Part shown: positions 31,694 to 40,802 of the stretch, piece by piece
How positions within the stretch are numbered: position 1 is the stretch's first letter
How the letters are laid out: each line of letters opens with the position of its first letter
NCBI GenBank assembly: GCA_020342235.1
Contig: CP073218.1
Coordinates: 1 to 64,000, forward strand
Direction: 5' to 3'
DNA from: Saccharomycopsis phalli
Lineage: Eukaryota; Ascomycota; Saccharomycetes; Ascoideales; Saccharomycopsidaceae
Length of the DNA stretch: 64,000 nt
Notes under the pieces: generated by a model
The model's input: the letters and a program-made list of their open reading frames with translations, nothing else
Told to the model about the DNA's origin: nothing
Databases searched by the model: none
Position numbers and translations under genes: made by a program

Positions 31694-32302
31694 TCACAAG
31701 ATAGTACAGCAGCCAGAGCCTCCGCCCAGAGACGCGCCTGACCCCTTGGTATTCAATGAGGCTCTTGTAGCGGTCTCAAACACTTCTCTGACACCCTGAC
31801 CGGTCTTGGCAGAACACTCCAAGTACTTTTGAGCACCAATTTTGTCGGCCACAGACTGGCCTTCAGCCGCAGAGACTGGTTGTTGAGAGGCCTGTCTCAA
31901 GTTTTGGATGGTGTTTGGATCGTTTCTCAAGTCACACTTGCATCCAACCAAGATTATTGGAACACCCTGGCAGAAATGTAGCACTTCAGAGACCCATTTT
32001 TCATGGACATTGTCCAAGGAATCAGGCAAGTCTACTGCGAAACATATGAGGACAACGTTGGAATCTGGGTAAGATAATGGTCTTAACCGATCATAATCCT
32101 CCTGACCAGCAGTATCCCAAAGAGCCAACTCGACTCTTTTTCCATCAACTTCCACATCAGCAACATAGTTTTCAAACACAGTTGGCACGTACGCCTCTGG
32201 AAAAGTGCCTTTGGAGAAAACAATCAATAAACACGTTTTCCCACAGGCACCATCACCGACGATAACCAACTTTCTTCTTATTTCTGATAATCCTCCCGCC
32301 AT
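31694..32302 (-). CDS. RHO1: Rho1-type small GTPase
   Basis: 202 aa. P-loop GDGACGKT (16-23), effector [10 protein letters not shown], switch [22 protein letters not shown], the guanine-specificity box CKCDL and [10 protein letters not shown] are all intact. The wording ([27 protein letters not shown]) is that of Rho1, the GTPase that activates glucan synthase, Pkc1 and formins at growth sites. The C-terminus is a CTIL CaaX box ending in Leu, predicting geranylgeranylation. The polybasic run often found just before it in Rho1 is missing; there is a Gly/Ser stretch and a second Cys instead, which could be palmitoylated (inference). Single exon. Confidence 0.95.
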   Translation of the reverse strand: MAGGLSEIRRKLVIVGDGACGKTCLLIVFSKGTFPEAYVPTVFENYVADVEVDGKRVELALWDTAGQEDYDRLRPLSYPDSNVVLICFAVDLPDSLDNVHEKWVSEVLHFCQGVPIILVGCKCDLRNDPNTIQNLRQASQQPVSAAEGQSVADKIGAQKYLECSAKTGQGVREVFETATRASLNTKGSGASLGGGSGCCTIL

Positions 32303-33740
32303 GGCTGTAATGTTATTCGTTGTACAAAACGGTATACTTTTTACCCGATCAGTAACAGCGACACGACTTACGTAATTCTACCAAGTAATGTTGCAGGAAT
32401 ATGCAGGGGGATCCAGAATTCTGGATTTCGAATGTCGACTAATTATTATATCCTGTTACAAGTCAGACCATCCACGCTTTGAGTCGGTTATTTACTACGA
32501 GCTCATGCGTTAGCGCACTGTGGATAAGTACGAGCATTTGTTTTAGGAATGCCAAATATAAAGGGAAGATCATTCCAGAGATTTGCGCTAGACTAGTGAC
32601 TGGTAATGGTAATTATTTTTCCTATCATGGTATGTTCTATTCAAATCCGTGCAATTTAGCCATCGATGTGCCTGGATTTCCTAACATGGATTCTTCTTTC
32701 ATATGCTGTCATTTTTCCTTCTGCCTTATCTTGGTCGCTCAAGAAGATCAATTCAAAGCCGACATTCACAAGATCCCCAAAACGGACTGTCTTGTGCAGC
32801 GGAATTCCAAAAGAATATGTACTTGACCCGTACATTCATTGTTGACAGAGCTACTTTTTACGTTACCGCGGTTCAAAGTCTGAACTAAGATGTCTAAGGA
32901 CTCCCTGGAATTACAAAGTTTGGACATGGTTACCATTCTCCTCTGGTGTTGTTATCCAGATATCAGATGTCTCAATGAGTGTGATTTACTCAACTGATTG
33001 CCTAACTCCCCGACAGTCATTACGTAGTACTCAGAGACCGCTTTCTCATACACTCGTGGAGTATTGGACATAATCTGATTATAATCTCTGCGAGACTGTC
33101 ACTCTGAGTCTGGTAACTTGATAGTGGGTATCCAGCAAAGTTTGAACTTTAAAATACGTACATGCAACATATATTCAAAGCCGCCAACGCCTATTTTATA
33201 CCAGGATTCCTGGTCTTCTTTGATTATGAAATTCCTGGTCTCTTATCTCTTCCAACTGAAGTCTGGCTGACTCCCTGAAATAAGTCTAAACAATATTTGT
33301 CCGTGACTTCAAAGTGCTGCCATACAATATTGAAACAATAAAATAGCCAGCTATTGCGCAGTCATTTCTTGTCAACCTTGGGGAGTTCTAGATATATATG
33401 TCTTTTCCTTGTGGTGTTCTTTGATTTTTTTGACTTTACCTAACGGTGCTGGGATGGATTGTAGATAATCACAAAGTCGAAATTTCACCTCATGCGTCTT
33501 TTGTTGCATCCACAAATTAATTTGTCATAATCTTATAGGGATAGTACAGCTACATTTAGTCTAAATGAGGCAATATTGTGCTACCGTTGCCTCATTATGA
33601 GGAGCGTGTATTGCCCCATAACCTCTGCTGTAACAGCATGTTACTAAAATGGCTTCAGTCTAGGAATCAGCGGAGCCATATCAATGTATATTACTCACTA
33701 CAGAGTAAGTCTAAGTATAATGTTTATTTTTAGGAAGCAT
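32303..33740. other. intergenic, RHO1 promoter side
   Basis: 1.4 kb with no credible gene. The frame at 32,479-32,826 has no ATG start. The first part, right of RHO1, is its promoter region; no clear TATA was picked. The right part is downstream of the Zn2Cys6 gene. Confidence 0.5.
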
Positions 33741-35429
33741 TCATAAACAAGAATTGCCCGCAGTTGGGACCATATGCGGGTGAAATGGAGAAATGAAGTT
33801 ATACAGAGTATCCAAATCAGGTCCTAATCTTGAAGCGTCAGTCAGTGAGCCCGGGTTTAGTAAACCATCATTATTTCCAAACGCAGTCGTTCCAATTACA
33901 AGAGGATGAGATTGGAAGTTTCTAAAGTCTGCATCTGTCCCTTTCCTAGTATTCTCTGATTGTTGGCTAAAATAACCTTCAATGAAAGTGGCATCCTCAG
34001 CAAATAAGTCGTCAAACTTTTGTGAAAAGTCATTGATAGATATTATATTACTGCTGAACTTTCCAATAAGCATAATAAACACCGTGATTAAATTATAGTA
34101 CTTTACTCTTTTTAGCGGCTCGATCAACTTGAGTGAGCGAGTTAGAGCATTGGAAATCTCTAACAACTTACAATAAACCCCTGGGCCGTTTGACTCAAAG
34201 GATTTAATATCAAACTTCTCCGTGAGCTGGAAGAATTCCTCGACAATATGAGTAGGGAACAAGTATCCTAATGCAGATCCTGGGGGACTTTGGGGCTCGA
34301 GAAGATCATTCTCATAGCATACCCTCCAAGTCAAGGACTTCATCCAGTATTTGTTCAAGAGCACATCAAGCTTTCTGGTCTCTGGAGTAAGTTGTAATGC
34401 TGAAATGTTTGACAAGCTACTCTGTATCTCCAATATTTCAGCCCTTGAAGGACAGATGATGTTTCTATATCCGTGACTGTTGGACCCATAAAATCTTTGT
34501 TGAATCAATAGGTTAAAAAATCCCCTTTTTGGTCCAGAAAATATCTTGACAATCTCAATAAAGTGGTCAATCTTCTCTGGAAATGGCTCCAATCCCATAT
34601 GGGGTAAGGGGAAACCGAACTCCAAGAGAACTGGAACACCACTCTCAATACACATGTATCTTTCATTAACCAAAAGCACGTAGTAGATTTTGGATATTTT
34701 ATGTTTTTCCTTGTCACTTACGAAGGTATTCAATCCAGTATCAAGGAGAAGGATTTGAATCATAGTTATGGCTTCTCTGAGGTATACTATGGCGGTGTTG
34801 TTCTTCTTGATATTAACATTATATGCATACAAGAAGAAGTTGGTCAAAACCTTATCATAACTAGGTTCCTCGTGGAAATTGTAGTTACTCCTGATGGTGA
34901 TTGCAATATTGGCAAGACTCTCGGCAGTGAACTCATTCAACTCCCCAAATGTTCTTGGGATGCTGGAAATGAATGAAAGTCTACTGCTGGTGGCAGCACA
35001 TAGTGCGAACATCAACACACAACTGGCATAATTCTCCTTGGAGATCCTAATAGTCCCAATACCAGATTGGTCTGCCTTAATCTTAAGTACTAACTCACGG
35101 ACCAAAATGACCGGCCATAAGCTATAAAAGAAGTTTTCGTAAATTGCCAATAGTGGCCCGAGCTTTCCGATGTCAATGCCTTCTTTTGTGGATGTTAGAA
35201 GATCCCCGGCCTTGAGATTTTTAATACAATTCAAAGTTTTTGGGTGCAACTTTTTAGGTCCCGGGGTTCTTCTAATCCGAAAATTCGTACACTTCACCTT
35301 GTGCTGAGTGCATCTTCCACAAGGTGATTTAAGATCACACTTGACCTTTCTCAAGGCACAAGTATCACACGGTCTTGGACGCTTGTTCTTTGTCAATTGG
35401 TATGTTTTCTGAGAATTCCGACAAGACAT
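33741..35429 (-). CDS. Zn2Cys6 transcription factor
   Basis: 562 aa. The binuclear zinc cluster is at residues 21-47 with the standard spacing C-x2-C-x6-C-x5-C-x2-C-x6-C (CDTCALRKVKC, then CGRCTQHKVKC), followed by a basic linker RRTPGPKKLHPKT similar to maltose-activator-type regulators. The middle (about 90-480) is a helical fungal regulatory region with no sharper motif. The C-terminus is Asn/Ser/Gly-rich and could be the activation region. It acts in the nucleus; the target pathway cannot be inferred since neighbours are housekeeping genes. Divergent from TRM734, 682 bp between starts. A single open frame with no intron. Confidence 0.9.
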   Translation of the reverse strand: MSCRNSQKTYQLTKNKRPRPCDTCALRKVKCDLKSPCGRCTQHKVKCTNFRIRRTPGPKKLHPKTLNCIKNLKAGDLLTSTKEGIDIGKLGPLLAIYENFFYSLWPVILVRELVLKIKADQSGIGTIRISKENYASCVLMFALCAATSSRLSFISSIPRTFGELNEFTAESLANIAITIRSNYNFHEEPSYDKVLTNFFLYAYNVNIKKNNTAIVYLREAITMIQILLLDTGLNTFVSDKEKHKISKIYYVLLVNERYMCIESGVPVLLEFGFPLPHMGLEPFPEKIDHFIEIVKIFSGPKRGFFNLLIQQRFYGSNSHGYRNIICPSRAEILEIQSSLSNISALQLTPETRKLDVLLNKYWMKSLTWRVCYENDLLEPQSPPGSALGYLFPTHIVEEFFQLTEKFDIKSFESNGPGVYCKLLEISNALTRSLKLIEPLKRVKYYNLITVFIMLIGKFSSNIISINDFSQKFDDLFAEDATFIEGYFSQQSENTRKGTDADFRNFQSHPLVIGTTAFGNNDGLLNPGSLTDASRLGPDLDTLYNFISPFHPHMVPTAGNSCL

Positions 35430-36111
35430 GGTATCATAACTAAGCAGGATTGAAATAAATTATATCGTGGTCGTTATTGATTCATGTGCTATAGAGTTTT
35501 GCCTGTTTATGCAGCCGACTGGGTGCCTCAAAACAGGAGTCTAGAAGGAACCGTCGTGGAAATCTTTCTCCGCTAGGTAAAGCGTAAAAGAAGGTATACT
35601 AAGACAGGTATTCCCACTTATTGCAGAAGAAATTTGCTAGACAAGGGCATAATTATTGTCATTTCTATAGTTTACTAGAAACACCACATGGTGCTCATAA
35701 GGGGATCACTGTTAATTTAGACGCAGTAATATACGCTAGAAAAAGCAAGTTTTTAAGTTGGGATGCACTCGTAATGAGATTTTTTGGGGAGAGTTTCACG
35801 GTGCTTTCATGGCCTGATAACCAAGATAAACTACCTCAAAACACCACTCCCTAAATAGCATCAGTCATACATTCGGTTCATCGAATGATAAAACGCCCTT
35901 CTTTGCATATGCCTAGAAAAATATCACGTCATACCTTACCCATTTGAAGTTTCTGGAACGACACAAGGTATTATATTGCCACTTTTGTCGTTCACTCATC
36001 CATATGCTCTATAGTGGTTATGTAGTTGGCCCAAGATTACTCTCTTGCTCCATGCTTGATTTGGCAGGCCATCGGGAAAAGTGAAAAATTTTTGGTGCAC
36101 GGTTACAGACA
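35430..36111. promoter_or_regulatory. divergent promoter region, Zn2Cys6 gene / TRM734
   Basis: 682 bp between two ATGs facing apart. A frame at 35,621-35,854 lacks an ATG start and any domain and is ignored. No specific operator recognised. Confidence 0.45.
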
Positions 36112-39100
36112 ATGAAGTACCTAGAACTAGCCGAGAGAATTGGCACCCCAATAAGTCACCATGGACCTGTCACCACATTGTGTTTTGTTCAAGACACAAA
36201 TTATTTGATTTCAGCGAACGGGCCCAATGCCAAGGTGTTTGACTTTGTCCTCGGCACAACCGTAACTACAGTACCTGTATTTGCCTCGAACAAAATACAC
36301 GGTATCCACACAAAGGCTACCGCATCAGGTGTTCAGATATTGTTCTACGGCGGACGTTCCGTGTCTGTCACTAGCTTGAGCGAATTACTCTCCAGTACCA
36401 ATATTTTGGCCCGTGAAGTGGCTCTCAACGACTGGATTGTGGCCGGTGCCCTTGGTGATGGCTTGATATACTTGCTTACGGCCCACAATATAGTGTATGC
36501 GGTTGATCTGGCTGATATGGTGATCAAGTTTTCCAAGCACTGTGAGGAAAAGAGTATTTTGTATTGTGGCCATGTCGAAGTGTTTGGTTCCGAGATCATG
36601 GTCTATGCCGGTACAGTGATGAATGGTATACATATATGGCAGGTGTCAACAGGCGAAATTGTTCATCGCTTTGTAGGCCATGAGGGGTCTATTTTTGCAG
36701 TGAAGCCCAGTGCCGATGGTCGAAAAGTTGCTTCCTGCTCCGACGACAGATCGATCAAGATCTGGGATTTGGAATCCAACAGCAATATCTTGACGGGCTG
36801 GGGCCATGGCGCACGAATTTGGGACTTGCAATTTTTCAACAATGACTCGCAGCTAGTAAGTTGTTCCGAAGACTTGACTGTTCGAGTGTGGAGTATCACA
36901 GAAGATAAGCTCGTCTGCACCAAGGTATTTGATGCCCATTCAGGTAAGAATATTTGGGTATGTGCCATAAACCAGGAGAAATCAATTGCTGCGTCTGGTG
37001 GAAACGACGGAAGGGTTCGGCTATTTGATTTAAGGGAAAATACATCGGATTATATTTCTGCCGAAAATATATCTGTTGAACTCTTGAAAAGTCACTGCAC
37101 TCATCCATTTCACAAGAATGAGGTGATCAAACACGCTGTTACAGGTAAGACCAGTACAATTATCATCACTTCATACGGTAAAATCTTTAGCGTGTCTGGG
37201 ACAGTCACCTTGTTGTATGAAGATACAGAGGACATATTTACAAATAATTTCTTTAGCGTCAATGTGTTTCATGCTGGGACGCTTTTGCTTTTCACCAGCA
37301 ACTCGGGCACTCAGAGAGTGTTTAAACTCAATGACTCGATGACACAGGTTCTTCTTACTGAAAGCTATGATTTGTGTGGTTTCGGTATCACTTTCCAAGG
37401 CAGAATCACAAACGTTCATTCAAAAGTTATCAATGATAACAAAGCCGTGCTTATCTTTGAGTCTCCTAATCCTAAGGATGATTATGTGTTTTGCGACTAT
37501 GACTTGTCCTTCAATTCATATGGTAATATCACAACACTTAAGAAGCCGGAGACGCAGCTAGTTGTTACTGCTTTTGATTATGACCCCGAGTTGCAGTGGC
37601 TCATTCTTGGTTCTAGGTTTGCCACTGTCGTGATTTACGATTTAACAACTCCTTCTTCTGAACCAAGTCAAACTTGGAAAAAGGTGTTGCCTGGTGACAC
37701 CATTTCTCAGCTAAAGATTGTAACTAGACGCAAGGATCACTTAATTCTTTCTATGACTCTTCGAGACGGAATATACCTATACTTAAAGCTTTCCAGGCAC
37801 CAACCAGTCCACCATAACAGCATAATCCAAGGCTTTGAAGCATTGAATATTACTAACAAGACAGCAGTGTTCCAGGTTGAGATTCTCCACCTGAATAGAG
37901 TCTCCAAAGGAGGGTTCTTGGAAGGAATTGCCCAGGTTCCAACTTCATTCCGAGTCTCTGAGAACCATAAAGTTGACAGTAATGATATAATTGTCTATGG
38001 ATTCCGCTCAGACTCGTTCTATGTATATAATGAAACTCAAGGTTACGAACTATGGACAGAGCTCTGTGGTGGGTCACACAGAATGTGGAAGTTTTTGCCA
38101 GAGCTACAAAACAACTTCTTTGAGTTTTTGTATGTTAGGGCATCTAACTTGTGCATCAGAGCAATAGACTGGAATCTTAACAAAAACTTCAAAAGCTCAA
38201 ATCTAGAGCTAGGCACACACGGAAGAGAGATAAGAGCCATTACAGTATCTCCTAATGAATATTCGGAAGGAGATGTTTCTTATAGAGTGTTGGTGACAGG
38301 CTCAGAAGATACTACCTTGAAGTTTTATAAATTGTACAGCAATGGTAAATTGCAGAATGTTTGCACACAGCGGTTGCATGTTTCGGGAATGCAGTCGCTC
38401 AAGTTCTTGTCTAACGAGTATTTGGTTTCTACTGCTGCAAGGGAAGAGTTTATACTTTGGAAAGTCAGCATGGTCGATTCAATGCTATACGTTCACAATT
38501 ATGCGTTCTTGCCAATGGGAGACCAGAAGCATGCCAATCCTGACTTACGAATTATGGACTTTGACTTTATTCCTGTTCATGACCTGGACGGTAATATCAT
38601 CGGCTTTCTTATTGCTGCGGTGTATTCCAACTCCTTGATCAAAGTTTTTGTCTACAATGTGGTTGACAAAACTTGCCATATCCTAATCAACGAAACTTAT
38701 AGCACAATTTGTGTTTTGAATGTCGAGTTAATATTGGCAAAGGATAAATTGTTGATGGCTATTTCTGCTACCAACGGCTTTCTCACGGCCTACACACTAA
38801 AATTTGACTTTACCGTGAATAATGGGTCGCTATCTTTCAGGAGCCTTGAATCACATCATCTTTCTGAAGCTGTTATAAATAAGCAAATTCATCAAAACGG
38901 CATAAAGGACATGTTTTGTTGTAATGACGACGGACATATTACGGTAGTTACTGGCGGAGACGATAATGGGTTAGGTGTGTACCGCTTTAGTGTGTCTGGC
39001 TCAGGAGAAATCACTAATGAGACCCAATGCTGGTTTGAGAAAAGCGCAGCTTCTTCTACGATAACTGGCTTGGCAAGACTAAAGTCAGAAGGAATAAAAT

Positions 39101-39288
39101 TCCTAGTAACCAGTGTTGACCAGATTGTCAGAATATGGGAGTGGAAGTCGGATAAACTTGAGTTGCTCAACGCCTCGTATACAACTATTGCAGACACAGG
39201 TGCATGTACCATGGGTACGTTTGGAAACAAGCAAATTGCCATTGTTGGAGGGGTGGGATTATCTTTGTGGGACTTGAATGATTCATAA
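36112..39288 (+). CDS. TRM734: WDR6-family WD-repeat protein, Trm7 partner
   Basis: 1,058 aa, all-beta with many WD repeats, for example GHEGSIFAVKPSADGRKVASCSDDRSIKIWDLES (about 190-225), HGARIWDLQFFNNDSQLVSCSEDLTVRVWSI, SGGNDGRVRLFDL, then a second set near 695-740 (VLVTGSEDTTLKFYKL) and a final VTSVDQIVRIWEWKSDKLEL. Length and layout (two or more propellers, N-terminal SHHGPVTTLCFVQD) match yeast Trm734/Rtt10 and animal WDR6. The yeast protein directs the Trm7 2'-O-methyltransferase to tRNA position 34 and has a reported role in endosomal recycling. Cytoplasmic. Its stop lies only 19 bp from the stop of the convergent kinase gene, so their 3' ends must overlap or be very short. Confidence 0.88.
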   Translation: MKYLELAERIGTPISHHGPVTTLCFVQDTNYLISANGPNAKVFDFVLGTTVTTVPVFASNKIHGIHTKATASGVQILFYGGRSVSVTSLSELLSSTNILAREVALNDWIVAGALGDGLIYLLTAHNIVYAVDLADMVIKFSKHCEEKSILYCGHVEVFGSEIMVYAGTVMNGIHIWQVSTGEIVHRFVGHEGSIFAVKPSADGRKVASCSDDRSIKIWDLESNSNILTGWGHGARIWDLQFFNNDSQLVSCSEDLTVRVWSITEDKLVCTKVFDAHSGKNIWVCAINQEKSIAASGGNDGRVRLFDLRENTSDYISAENISVELLKSHCTHPFHKNEVIKHAVTGKTSTIIITSYGKIFSVSGTVTLLYEDTEDIFTNNFFSVNVFHAGTLLLFTSNSGTQRVFKLNDSMTQVLLTESYDLCGFGITFQGRITNVHSKVINDNKAVLIFESPNPKDDYVFCDYDLSFNSYGNITTLKKPETQLVVTAFDYDPELQWLILGSRFATVVIYDLTTPSSEPSQTWKKVLPGDTISQLKIVTRRKDHLILSMTLRDGIYLYLKLSRHQPVHHNSIIQGFEALNITNKTAVFQVEILHLNRVSKGGFLEGIAQVPTSFRVSENHKVDSNDIIVYGFRSDSFYVYNETQGYELWTELCGGSHRMWKFLPELQNNFFEFLYVRASNLCIRAIDWNLNKNFKSSNLELGTHGREIRAITVSPNEYSEGDVSYRVLVTGSEDTTLKFYKLYSNGKLQNVCTQRLHVSGMQSLKFLSNEYLVSTAAREEFILWKVSMVDSMLYVHNYAFLPMGDQKHANPDLRIMDFDFIPVHDLDGNIIGFLIAAVYSNSLIKVFVYNVVDKTCHILINETYSTICVLNVELILAKDKLLMAISATNGFLTAYTLKFDFTVNNGSLSFRSLESHHLSEAVINKQIHQNGIKDMFCCNDDGHITVVTGGDDNGLGVYRFSVSGSGEITNETQCWFEKSAASSTITGLARLKSEGIKFLVTSVDQIVRIWEWKSDKLELLNASYTTIADTGACTMGTFGNKQIAIVGGVGLSLWDLNDS

Positions 39289-39307
39289 TTAACATGTAAT
39301 AATACAT

Positions 39308-40675
39308 CTATAATATCGTATCACTATTTTTGGACTTCAACTTGAAGTTGGCCATGGACTTGGACAAGTACTGGGTATCTATTTTGAGATCGGTTATTCC
39401 TAAGGTGTCAAAATCTTCGTGCCAGTTCACTGAGTCTCTGTCGCTTTCAATATATTTGGATAGCGTGCTTTTAGAAGATCCGGTGCTAACGTTTCTGTTG
39501 GTAACTCGTTTAGTCATGGCGAGGTCGGGCGGGGAGAAACTCCTCTGGATCTGCTGGTTTAACCAGGGATGTCCTGATAGCTGGGTTGCGGAGCTTCGCA
39601 AGCTGGGGTTTTTCTGGAAGCATTTCTTGAGAAAGTCGATTGCCAAGCTGGAGAAATAATCAGGAAATTTGGGATAGTCTTCGCTGACAATGGCATGTAA
39701 TGCTGCCATGGAGTTTAGATTATGATATGGTGGGTATCCGGTTGATAGTTCTATAATTGTGGCACCCACGGACCAGATATCGGACGCAGTAGAGACACCA
39801 TCAAGGCTGATAACCTCAGGAGCCATCCAATTGGGCGTTCCAACGACGGTGCACTGCTTTAATTTGACTGTAGAAAGATTGATTTTCGTAGAGACCCCGA
39901 AGTCGGCTAGTTTGACTACGCCTTTGGAAGTAAGAAGGATGTTTGCTGCCTTAATGTCACGGTGCACCACGCCTCTCTGATGCAAATATTCGAGACCCAC
40001 AAGCACCTGTTGGATGTAGGGGATTATTTCTCTTTCTGAGATCAATGGCTCGCCCAGGGCAACGGTTTTCTTCCGCTGTTTGTATACGTCTCGAAGCGAG
40101 CCCATGTCACAATACTCAAGAAAGATGTTTATCCCGTCCTTCTTGTGGACAAAGCCATGGTACTTGACGATATTCTTATGTTTGAGGCCCTTGAGCAAGT
40201 TGATTTCGCTCATCAATTCTTTGATGTTGTCCTGGGAGTTTAAGTGTATTTGCTTGATGGCAATGTCATTGTGGGTATTCCGATTAGTAGCACGGAAAAC
40301 TTCGGCAAAAGCCCCTTTCCCGAGCCTCTCTTTGATCTCGTACTTCTGTAGCACCGTGTCTATAAGCTCGGCTGAACTGAGTCGCTTGTGGTTCCGTAGC
40401 TGTGTCCCACTATCGATGCTCGACGCATGCCTCAAACTCTTAGTTCTGGACACAACAGGGGTCTCTTCGCTGTGGATCAGGGACAAGAGGAGCTCATTCA
40501 GAGCATATTTTTTCGGCTTCCAGTCCTTGATTTTCACATCAAAGGCATCTATGCTGCTCACGCTGTCTTGCAAAAACGAAGTCTCAATATCGATATCATC
40601 CTCCTTGTACCTTTCTAGTATTTTCTTCGTCGACGATACCCGTCGTGAAGGTGGCTTTATATCGTTACTACTCAT
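39308..40675 (-). CDS. CDC15/Cdc7/SepH-like STE kinase (mitotic exit/septation type)
   Basis: 455 aa. The kinase domain is at about 112-372: GKGAFAEVF (P-loop), IAIKQI (catalytic Lys), VHRDIKAANIL, DFGVS, GTPNWMAPEVI and SVGATIIELSTGYPPY. HKNIVKYHGFV and NWMAPEVI are the wording of the Cdc15/Cdc7/SepH group of mitotic-exit and septation network kinases. It differs from those by having an N-terminal extension of about 110 residues before the kinase domain and only about 80 residues after it; Cdc15 proteins usually start with the kinase and have a long C-terminal region. So it may be a short paralogue or a germinal-centre-type relative. The start ATG is 127 bp from that of the divergent coiled-coil gene. 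Confidence 0.85.
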   Translation of the reverse strand: MSSNDIKPPSRRVSSTKKILERYKEDDIDIETSFLQDSVSSIDAFDVKIKDWKPKKYALNELLLSLIHSEETPVVSRTKSLRHASSIDSGTQLRNHKRLSSAELIDTVLQKYEIKERLGKGAFAEVFRATNRNTHNDIAIKQIHLNSQDNIKELMSEINLLKGLKHKNIVKYHGFVHKKDGINIFLEYCDMGSLRDVYKQRKKTVALGEPLISEREIIPYIQQVLVGLEYLHQRGVVHRDIKAANILLTSKGVVKLADFGVSTKINLSTVKLKQCTVVGTPNWMAPEVISLDGVSTASDIWSVGATIIELSTGYPPYHNLNSMAALHAIVSEDYPKFPDYFSSLAIDFLKKCFQKNPSLRSSATQLSGHPWLNQQIQRSFSPPDLAMTKRVTNRNVSTGSSKSTLSKYIESDRDSVNWHEDFDTLGITDLKIDTQYLSKSMANFKLKSKNSDTIL

Positions 40676-40802
40676 GACCCTATATCAGCATGATCCTGTG
40701 ATGGGTTGCAATTTGCCTGGTATACCAGTGCGGCGGGGGGAAAACCGGGCAAACGTAGGTACGTAAAAGGTAAACAAAAGTAACACGGAGGAATGACACA
40801 GC

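Noticed and set aside
32479-32826. 115-codon frame between RHO1 and the Zn2Cys6 gene
   Set aside because: No ATG start, no domain, amino-acid composition like random translation.
35621-35854. 77-codon frame in the divergent promoter
   Set aside because: Starts on TTG, no domain, sits in a promoter region.
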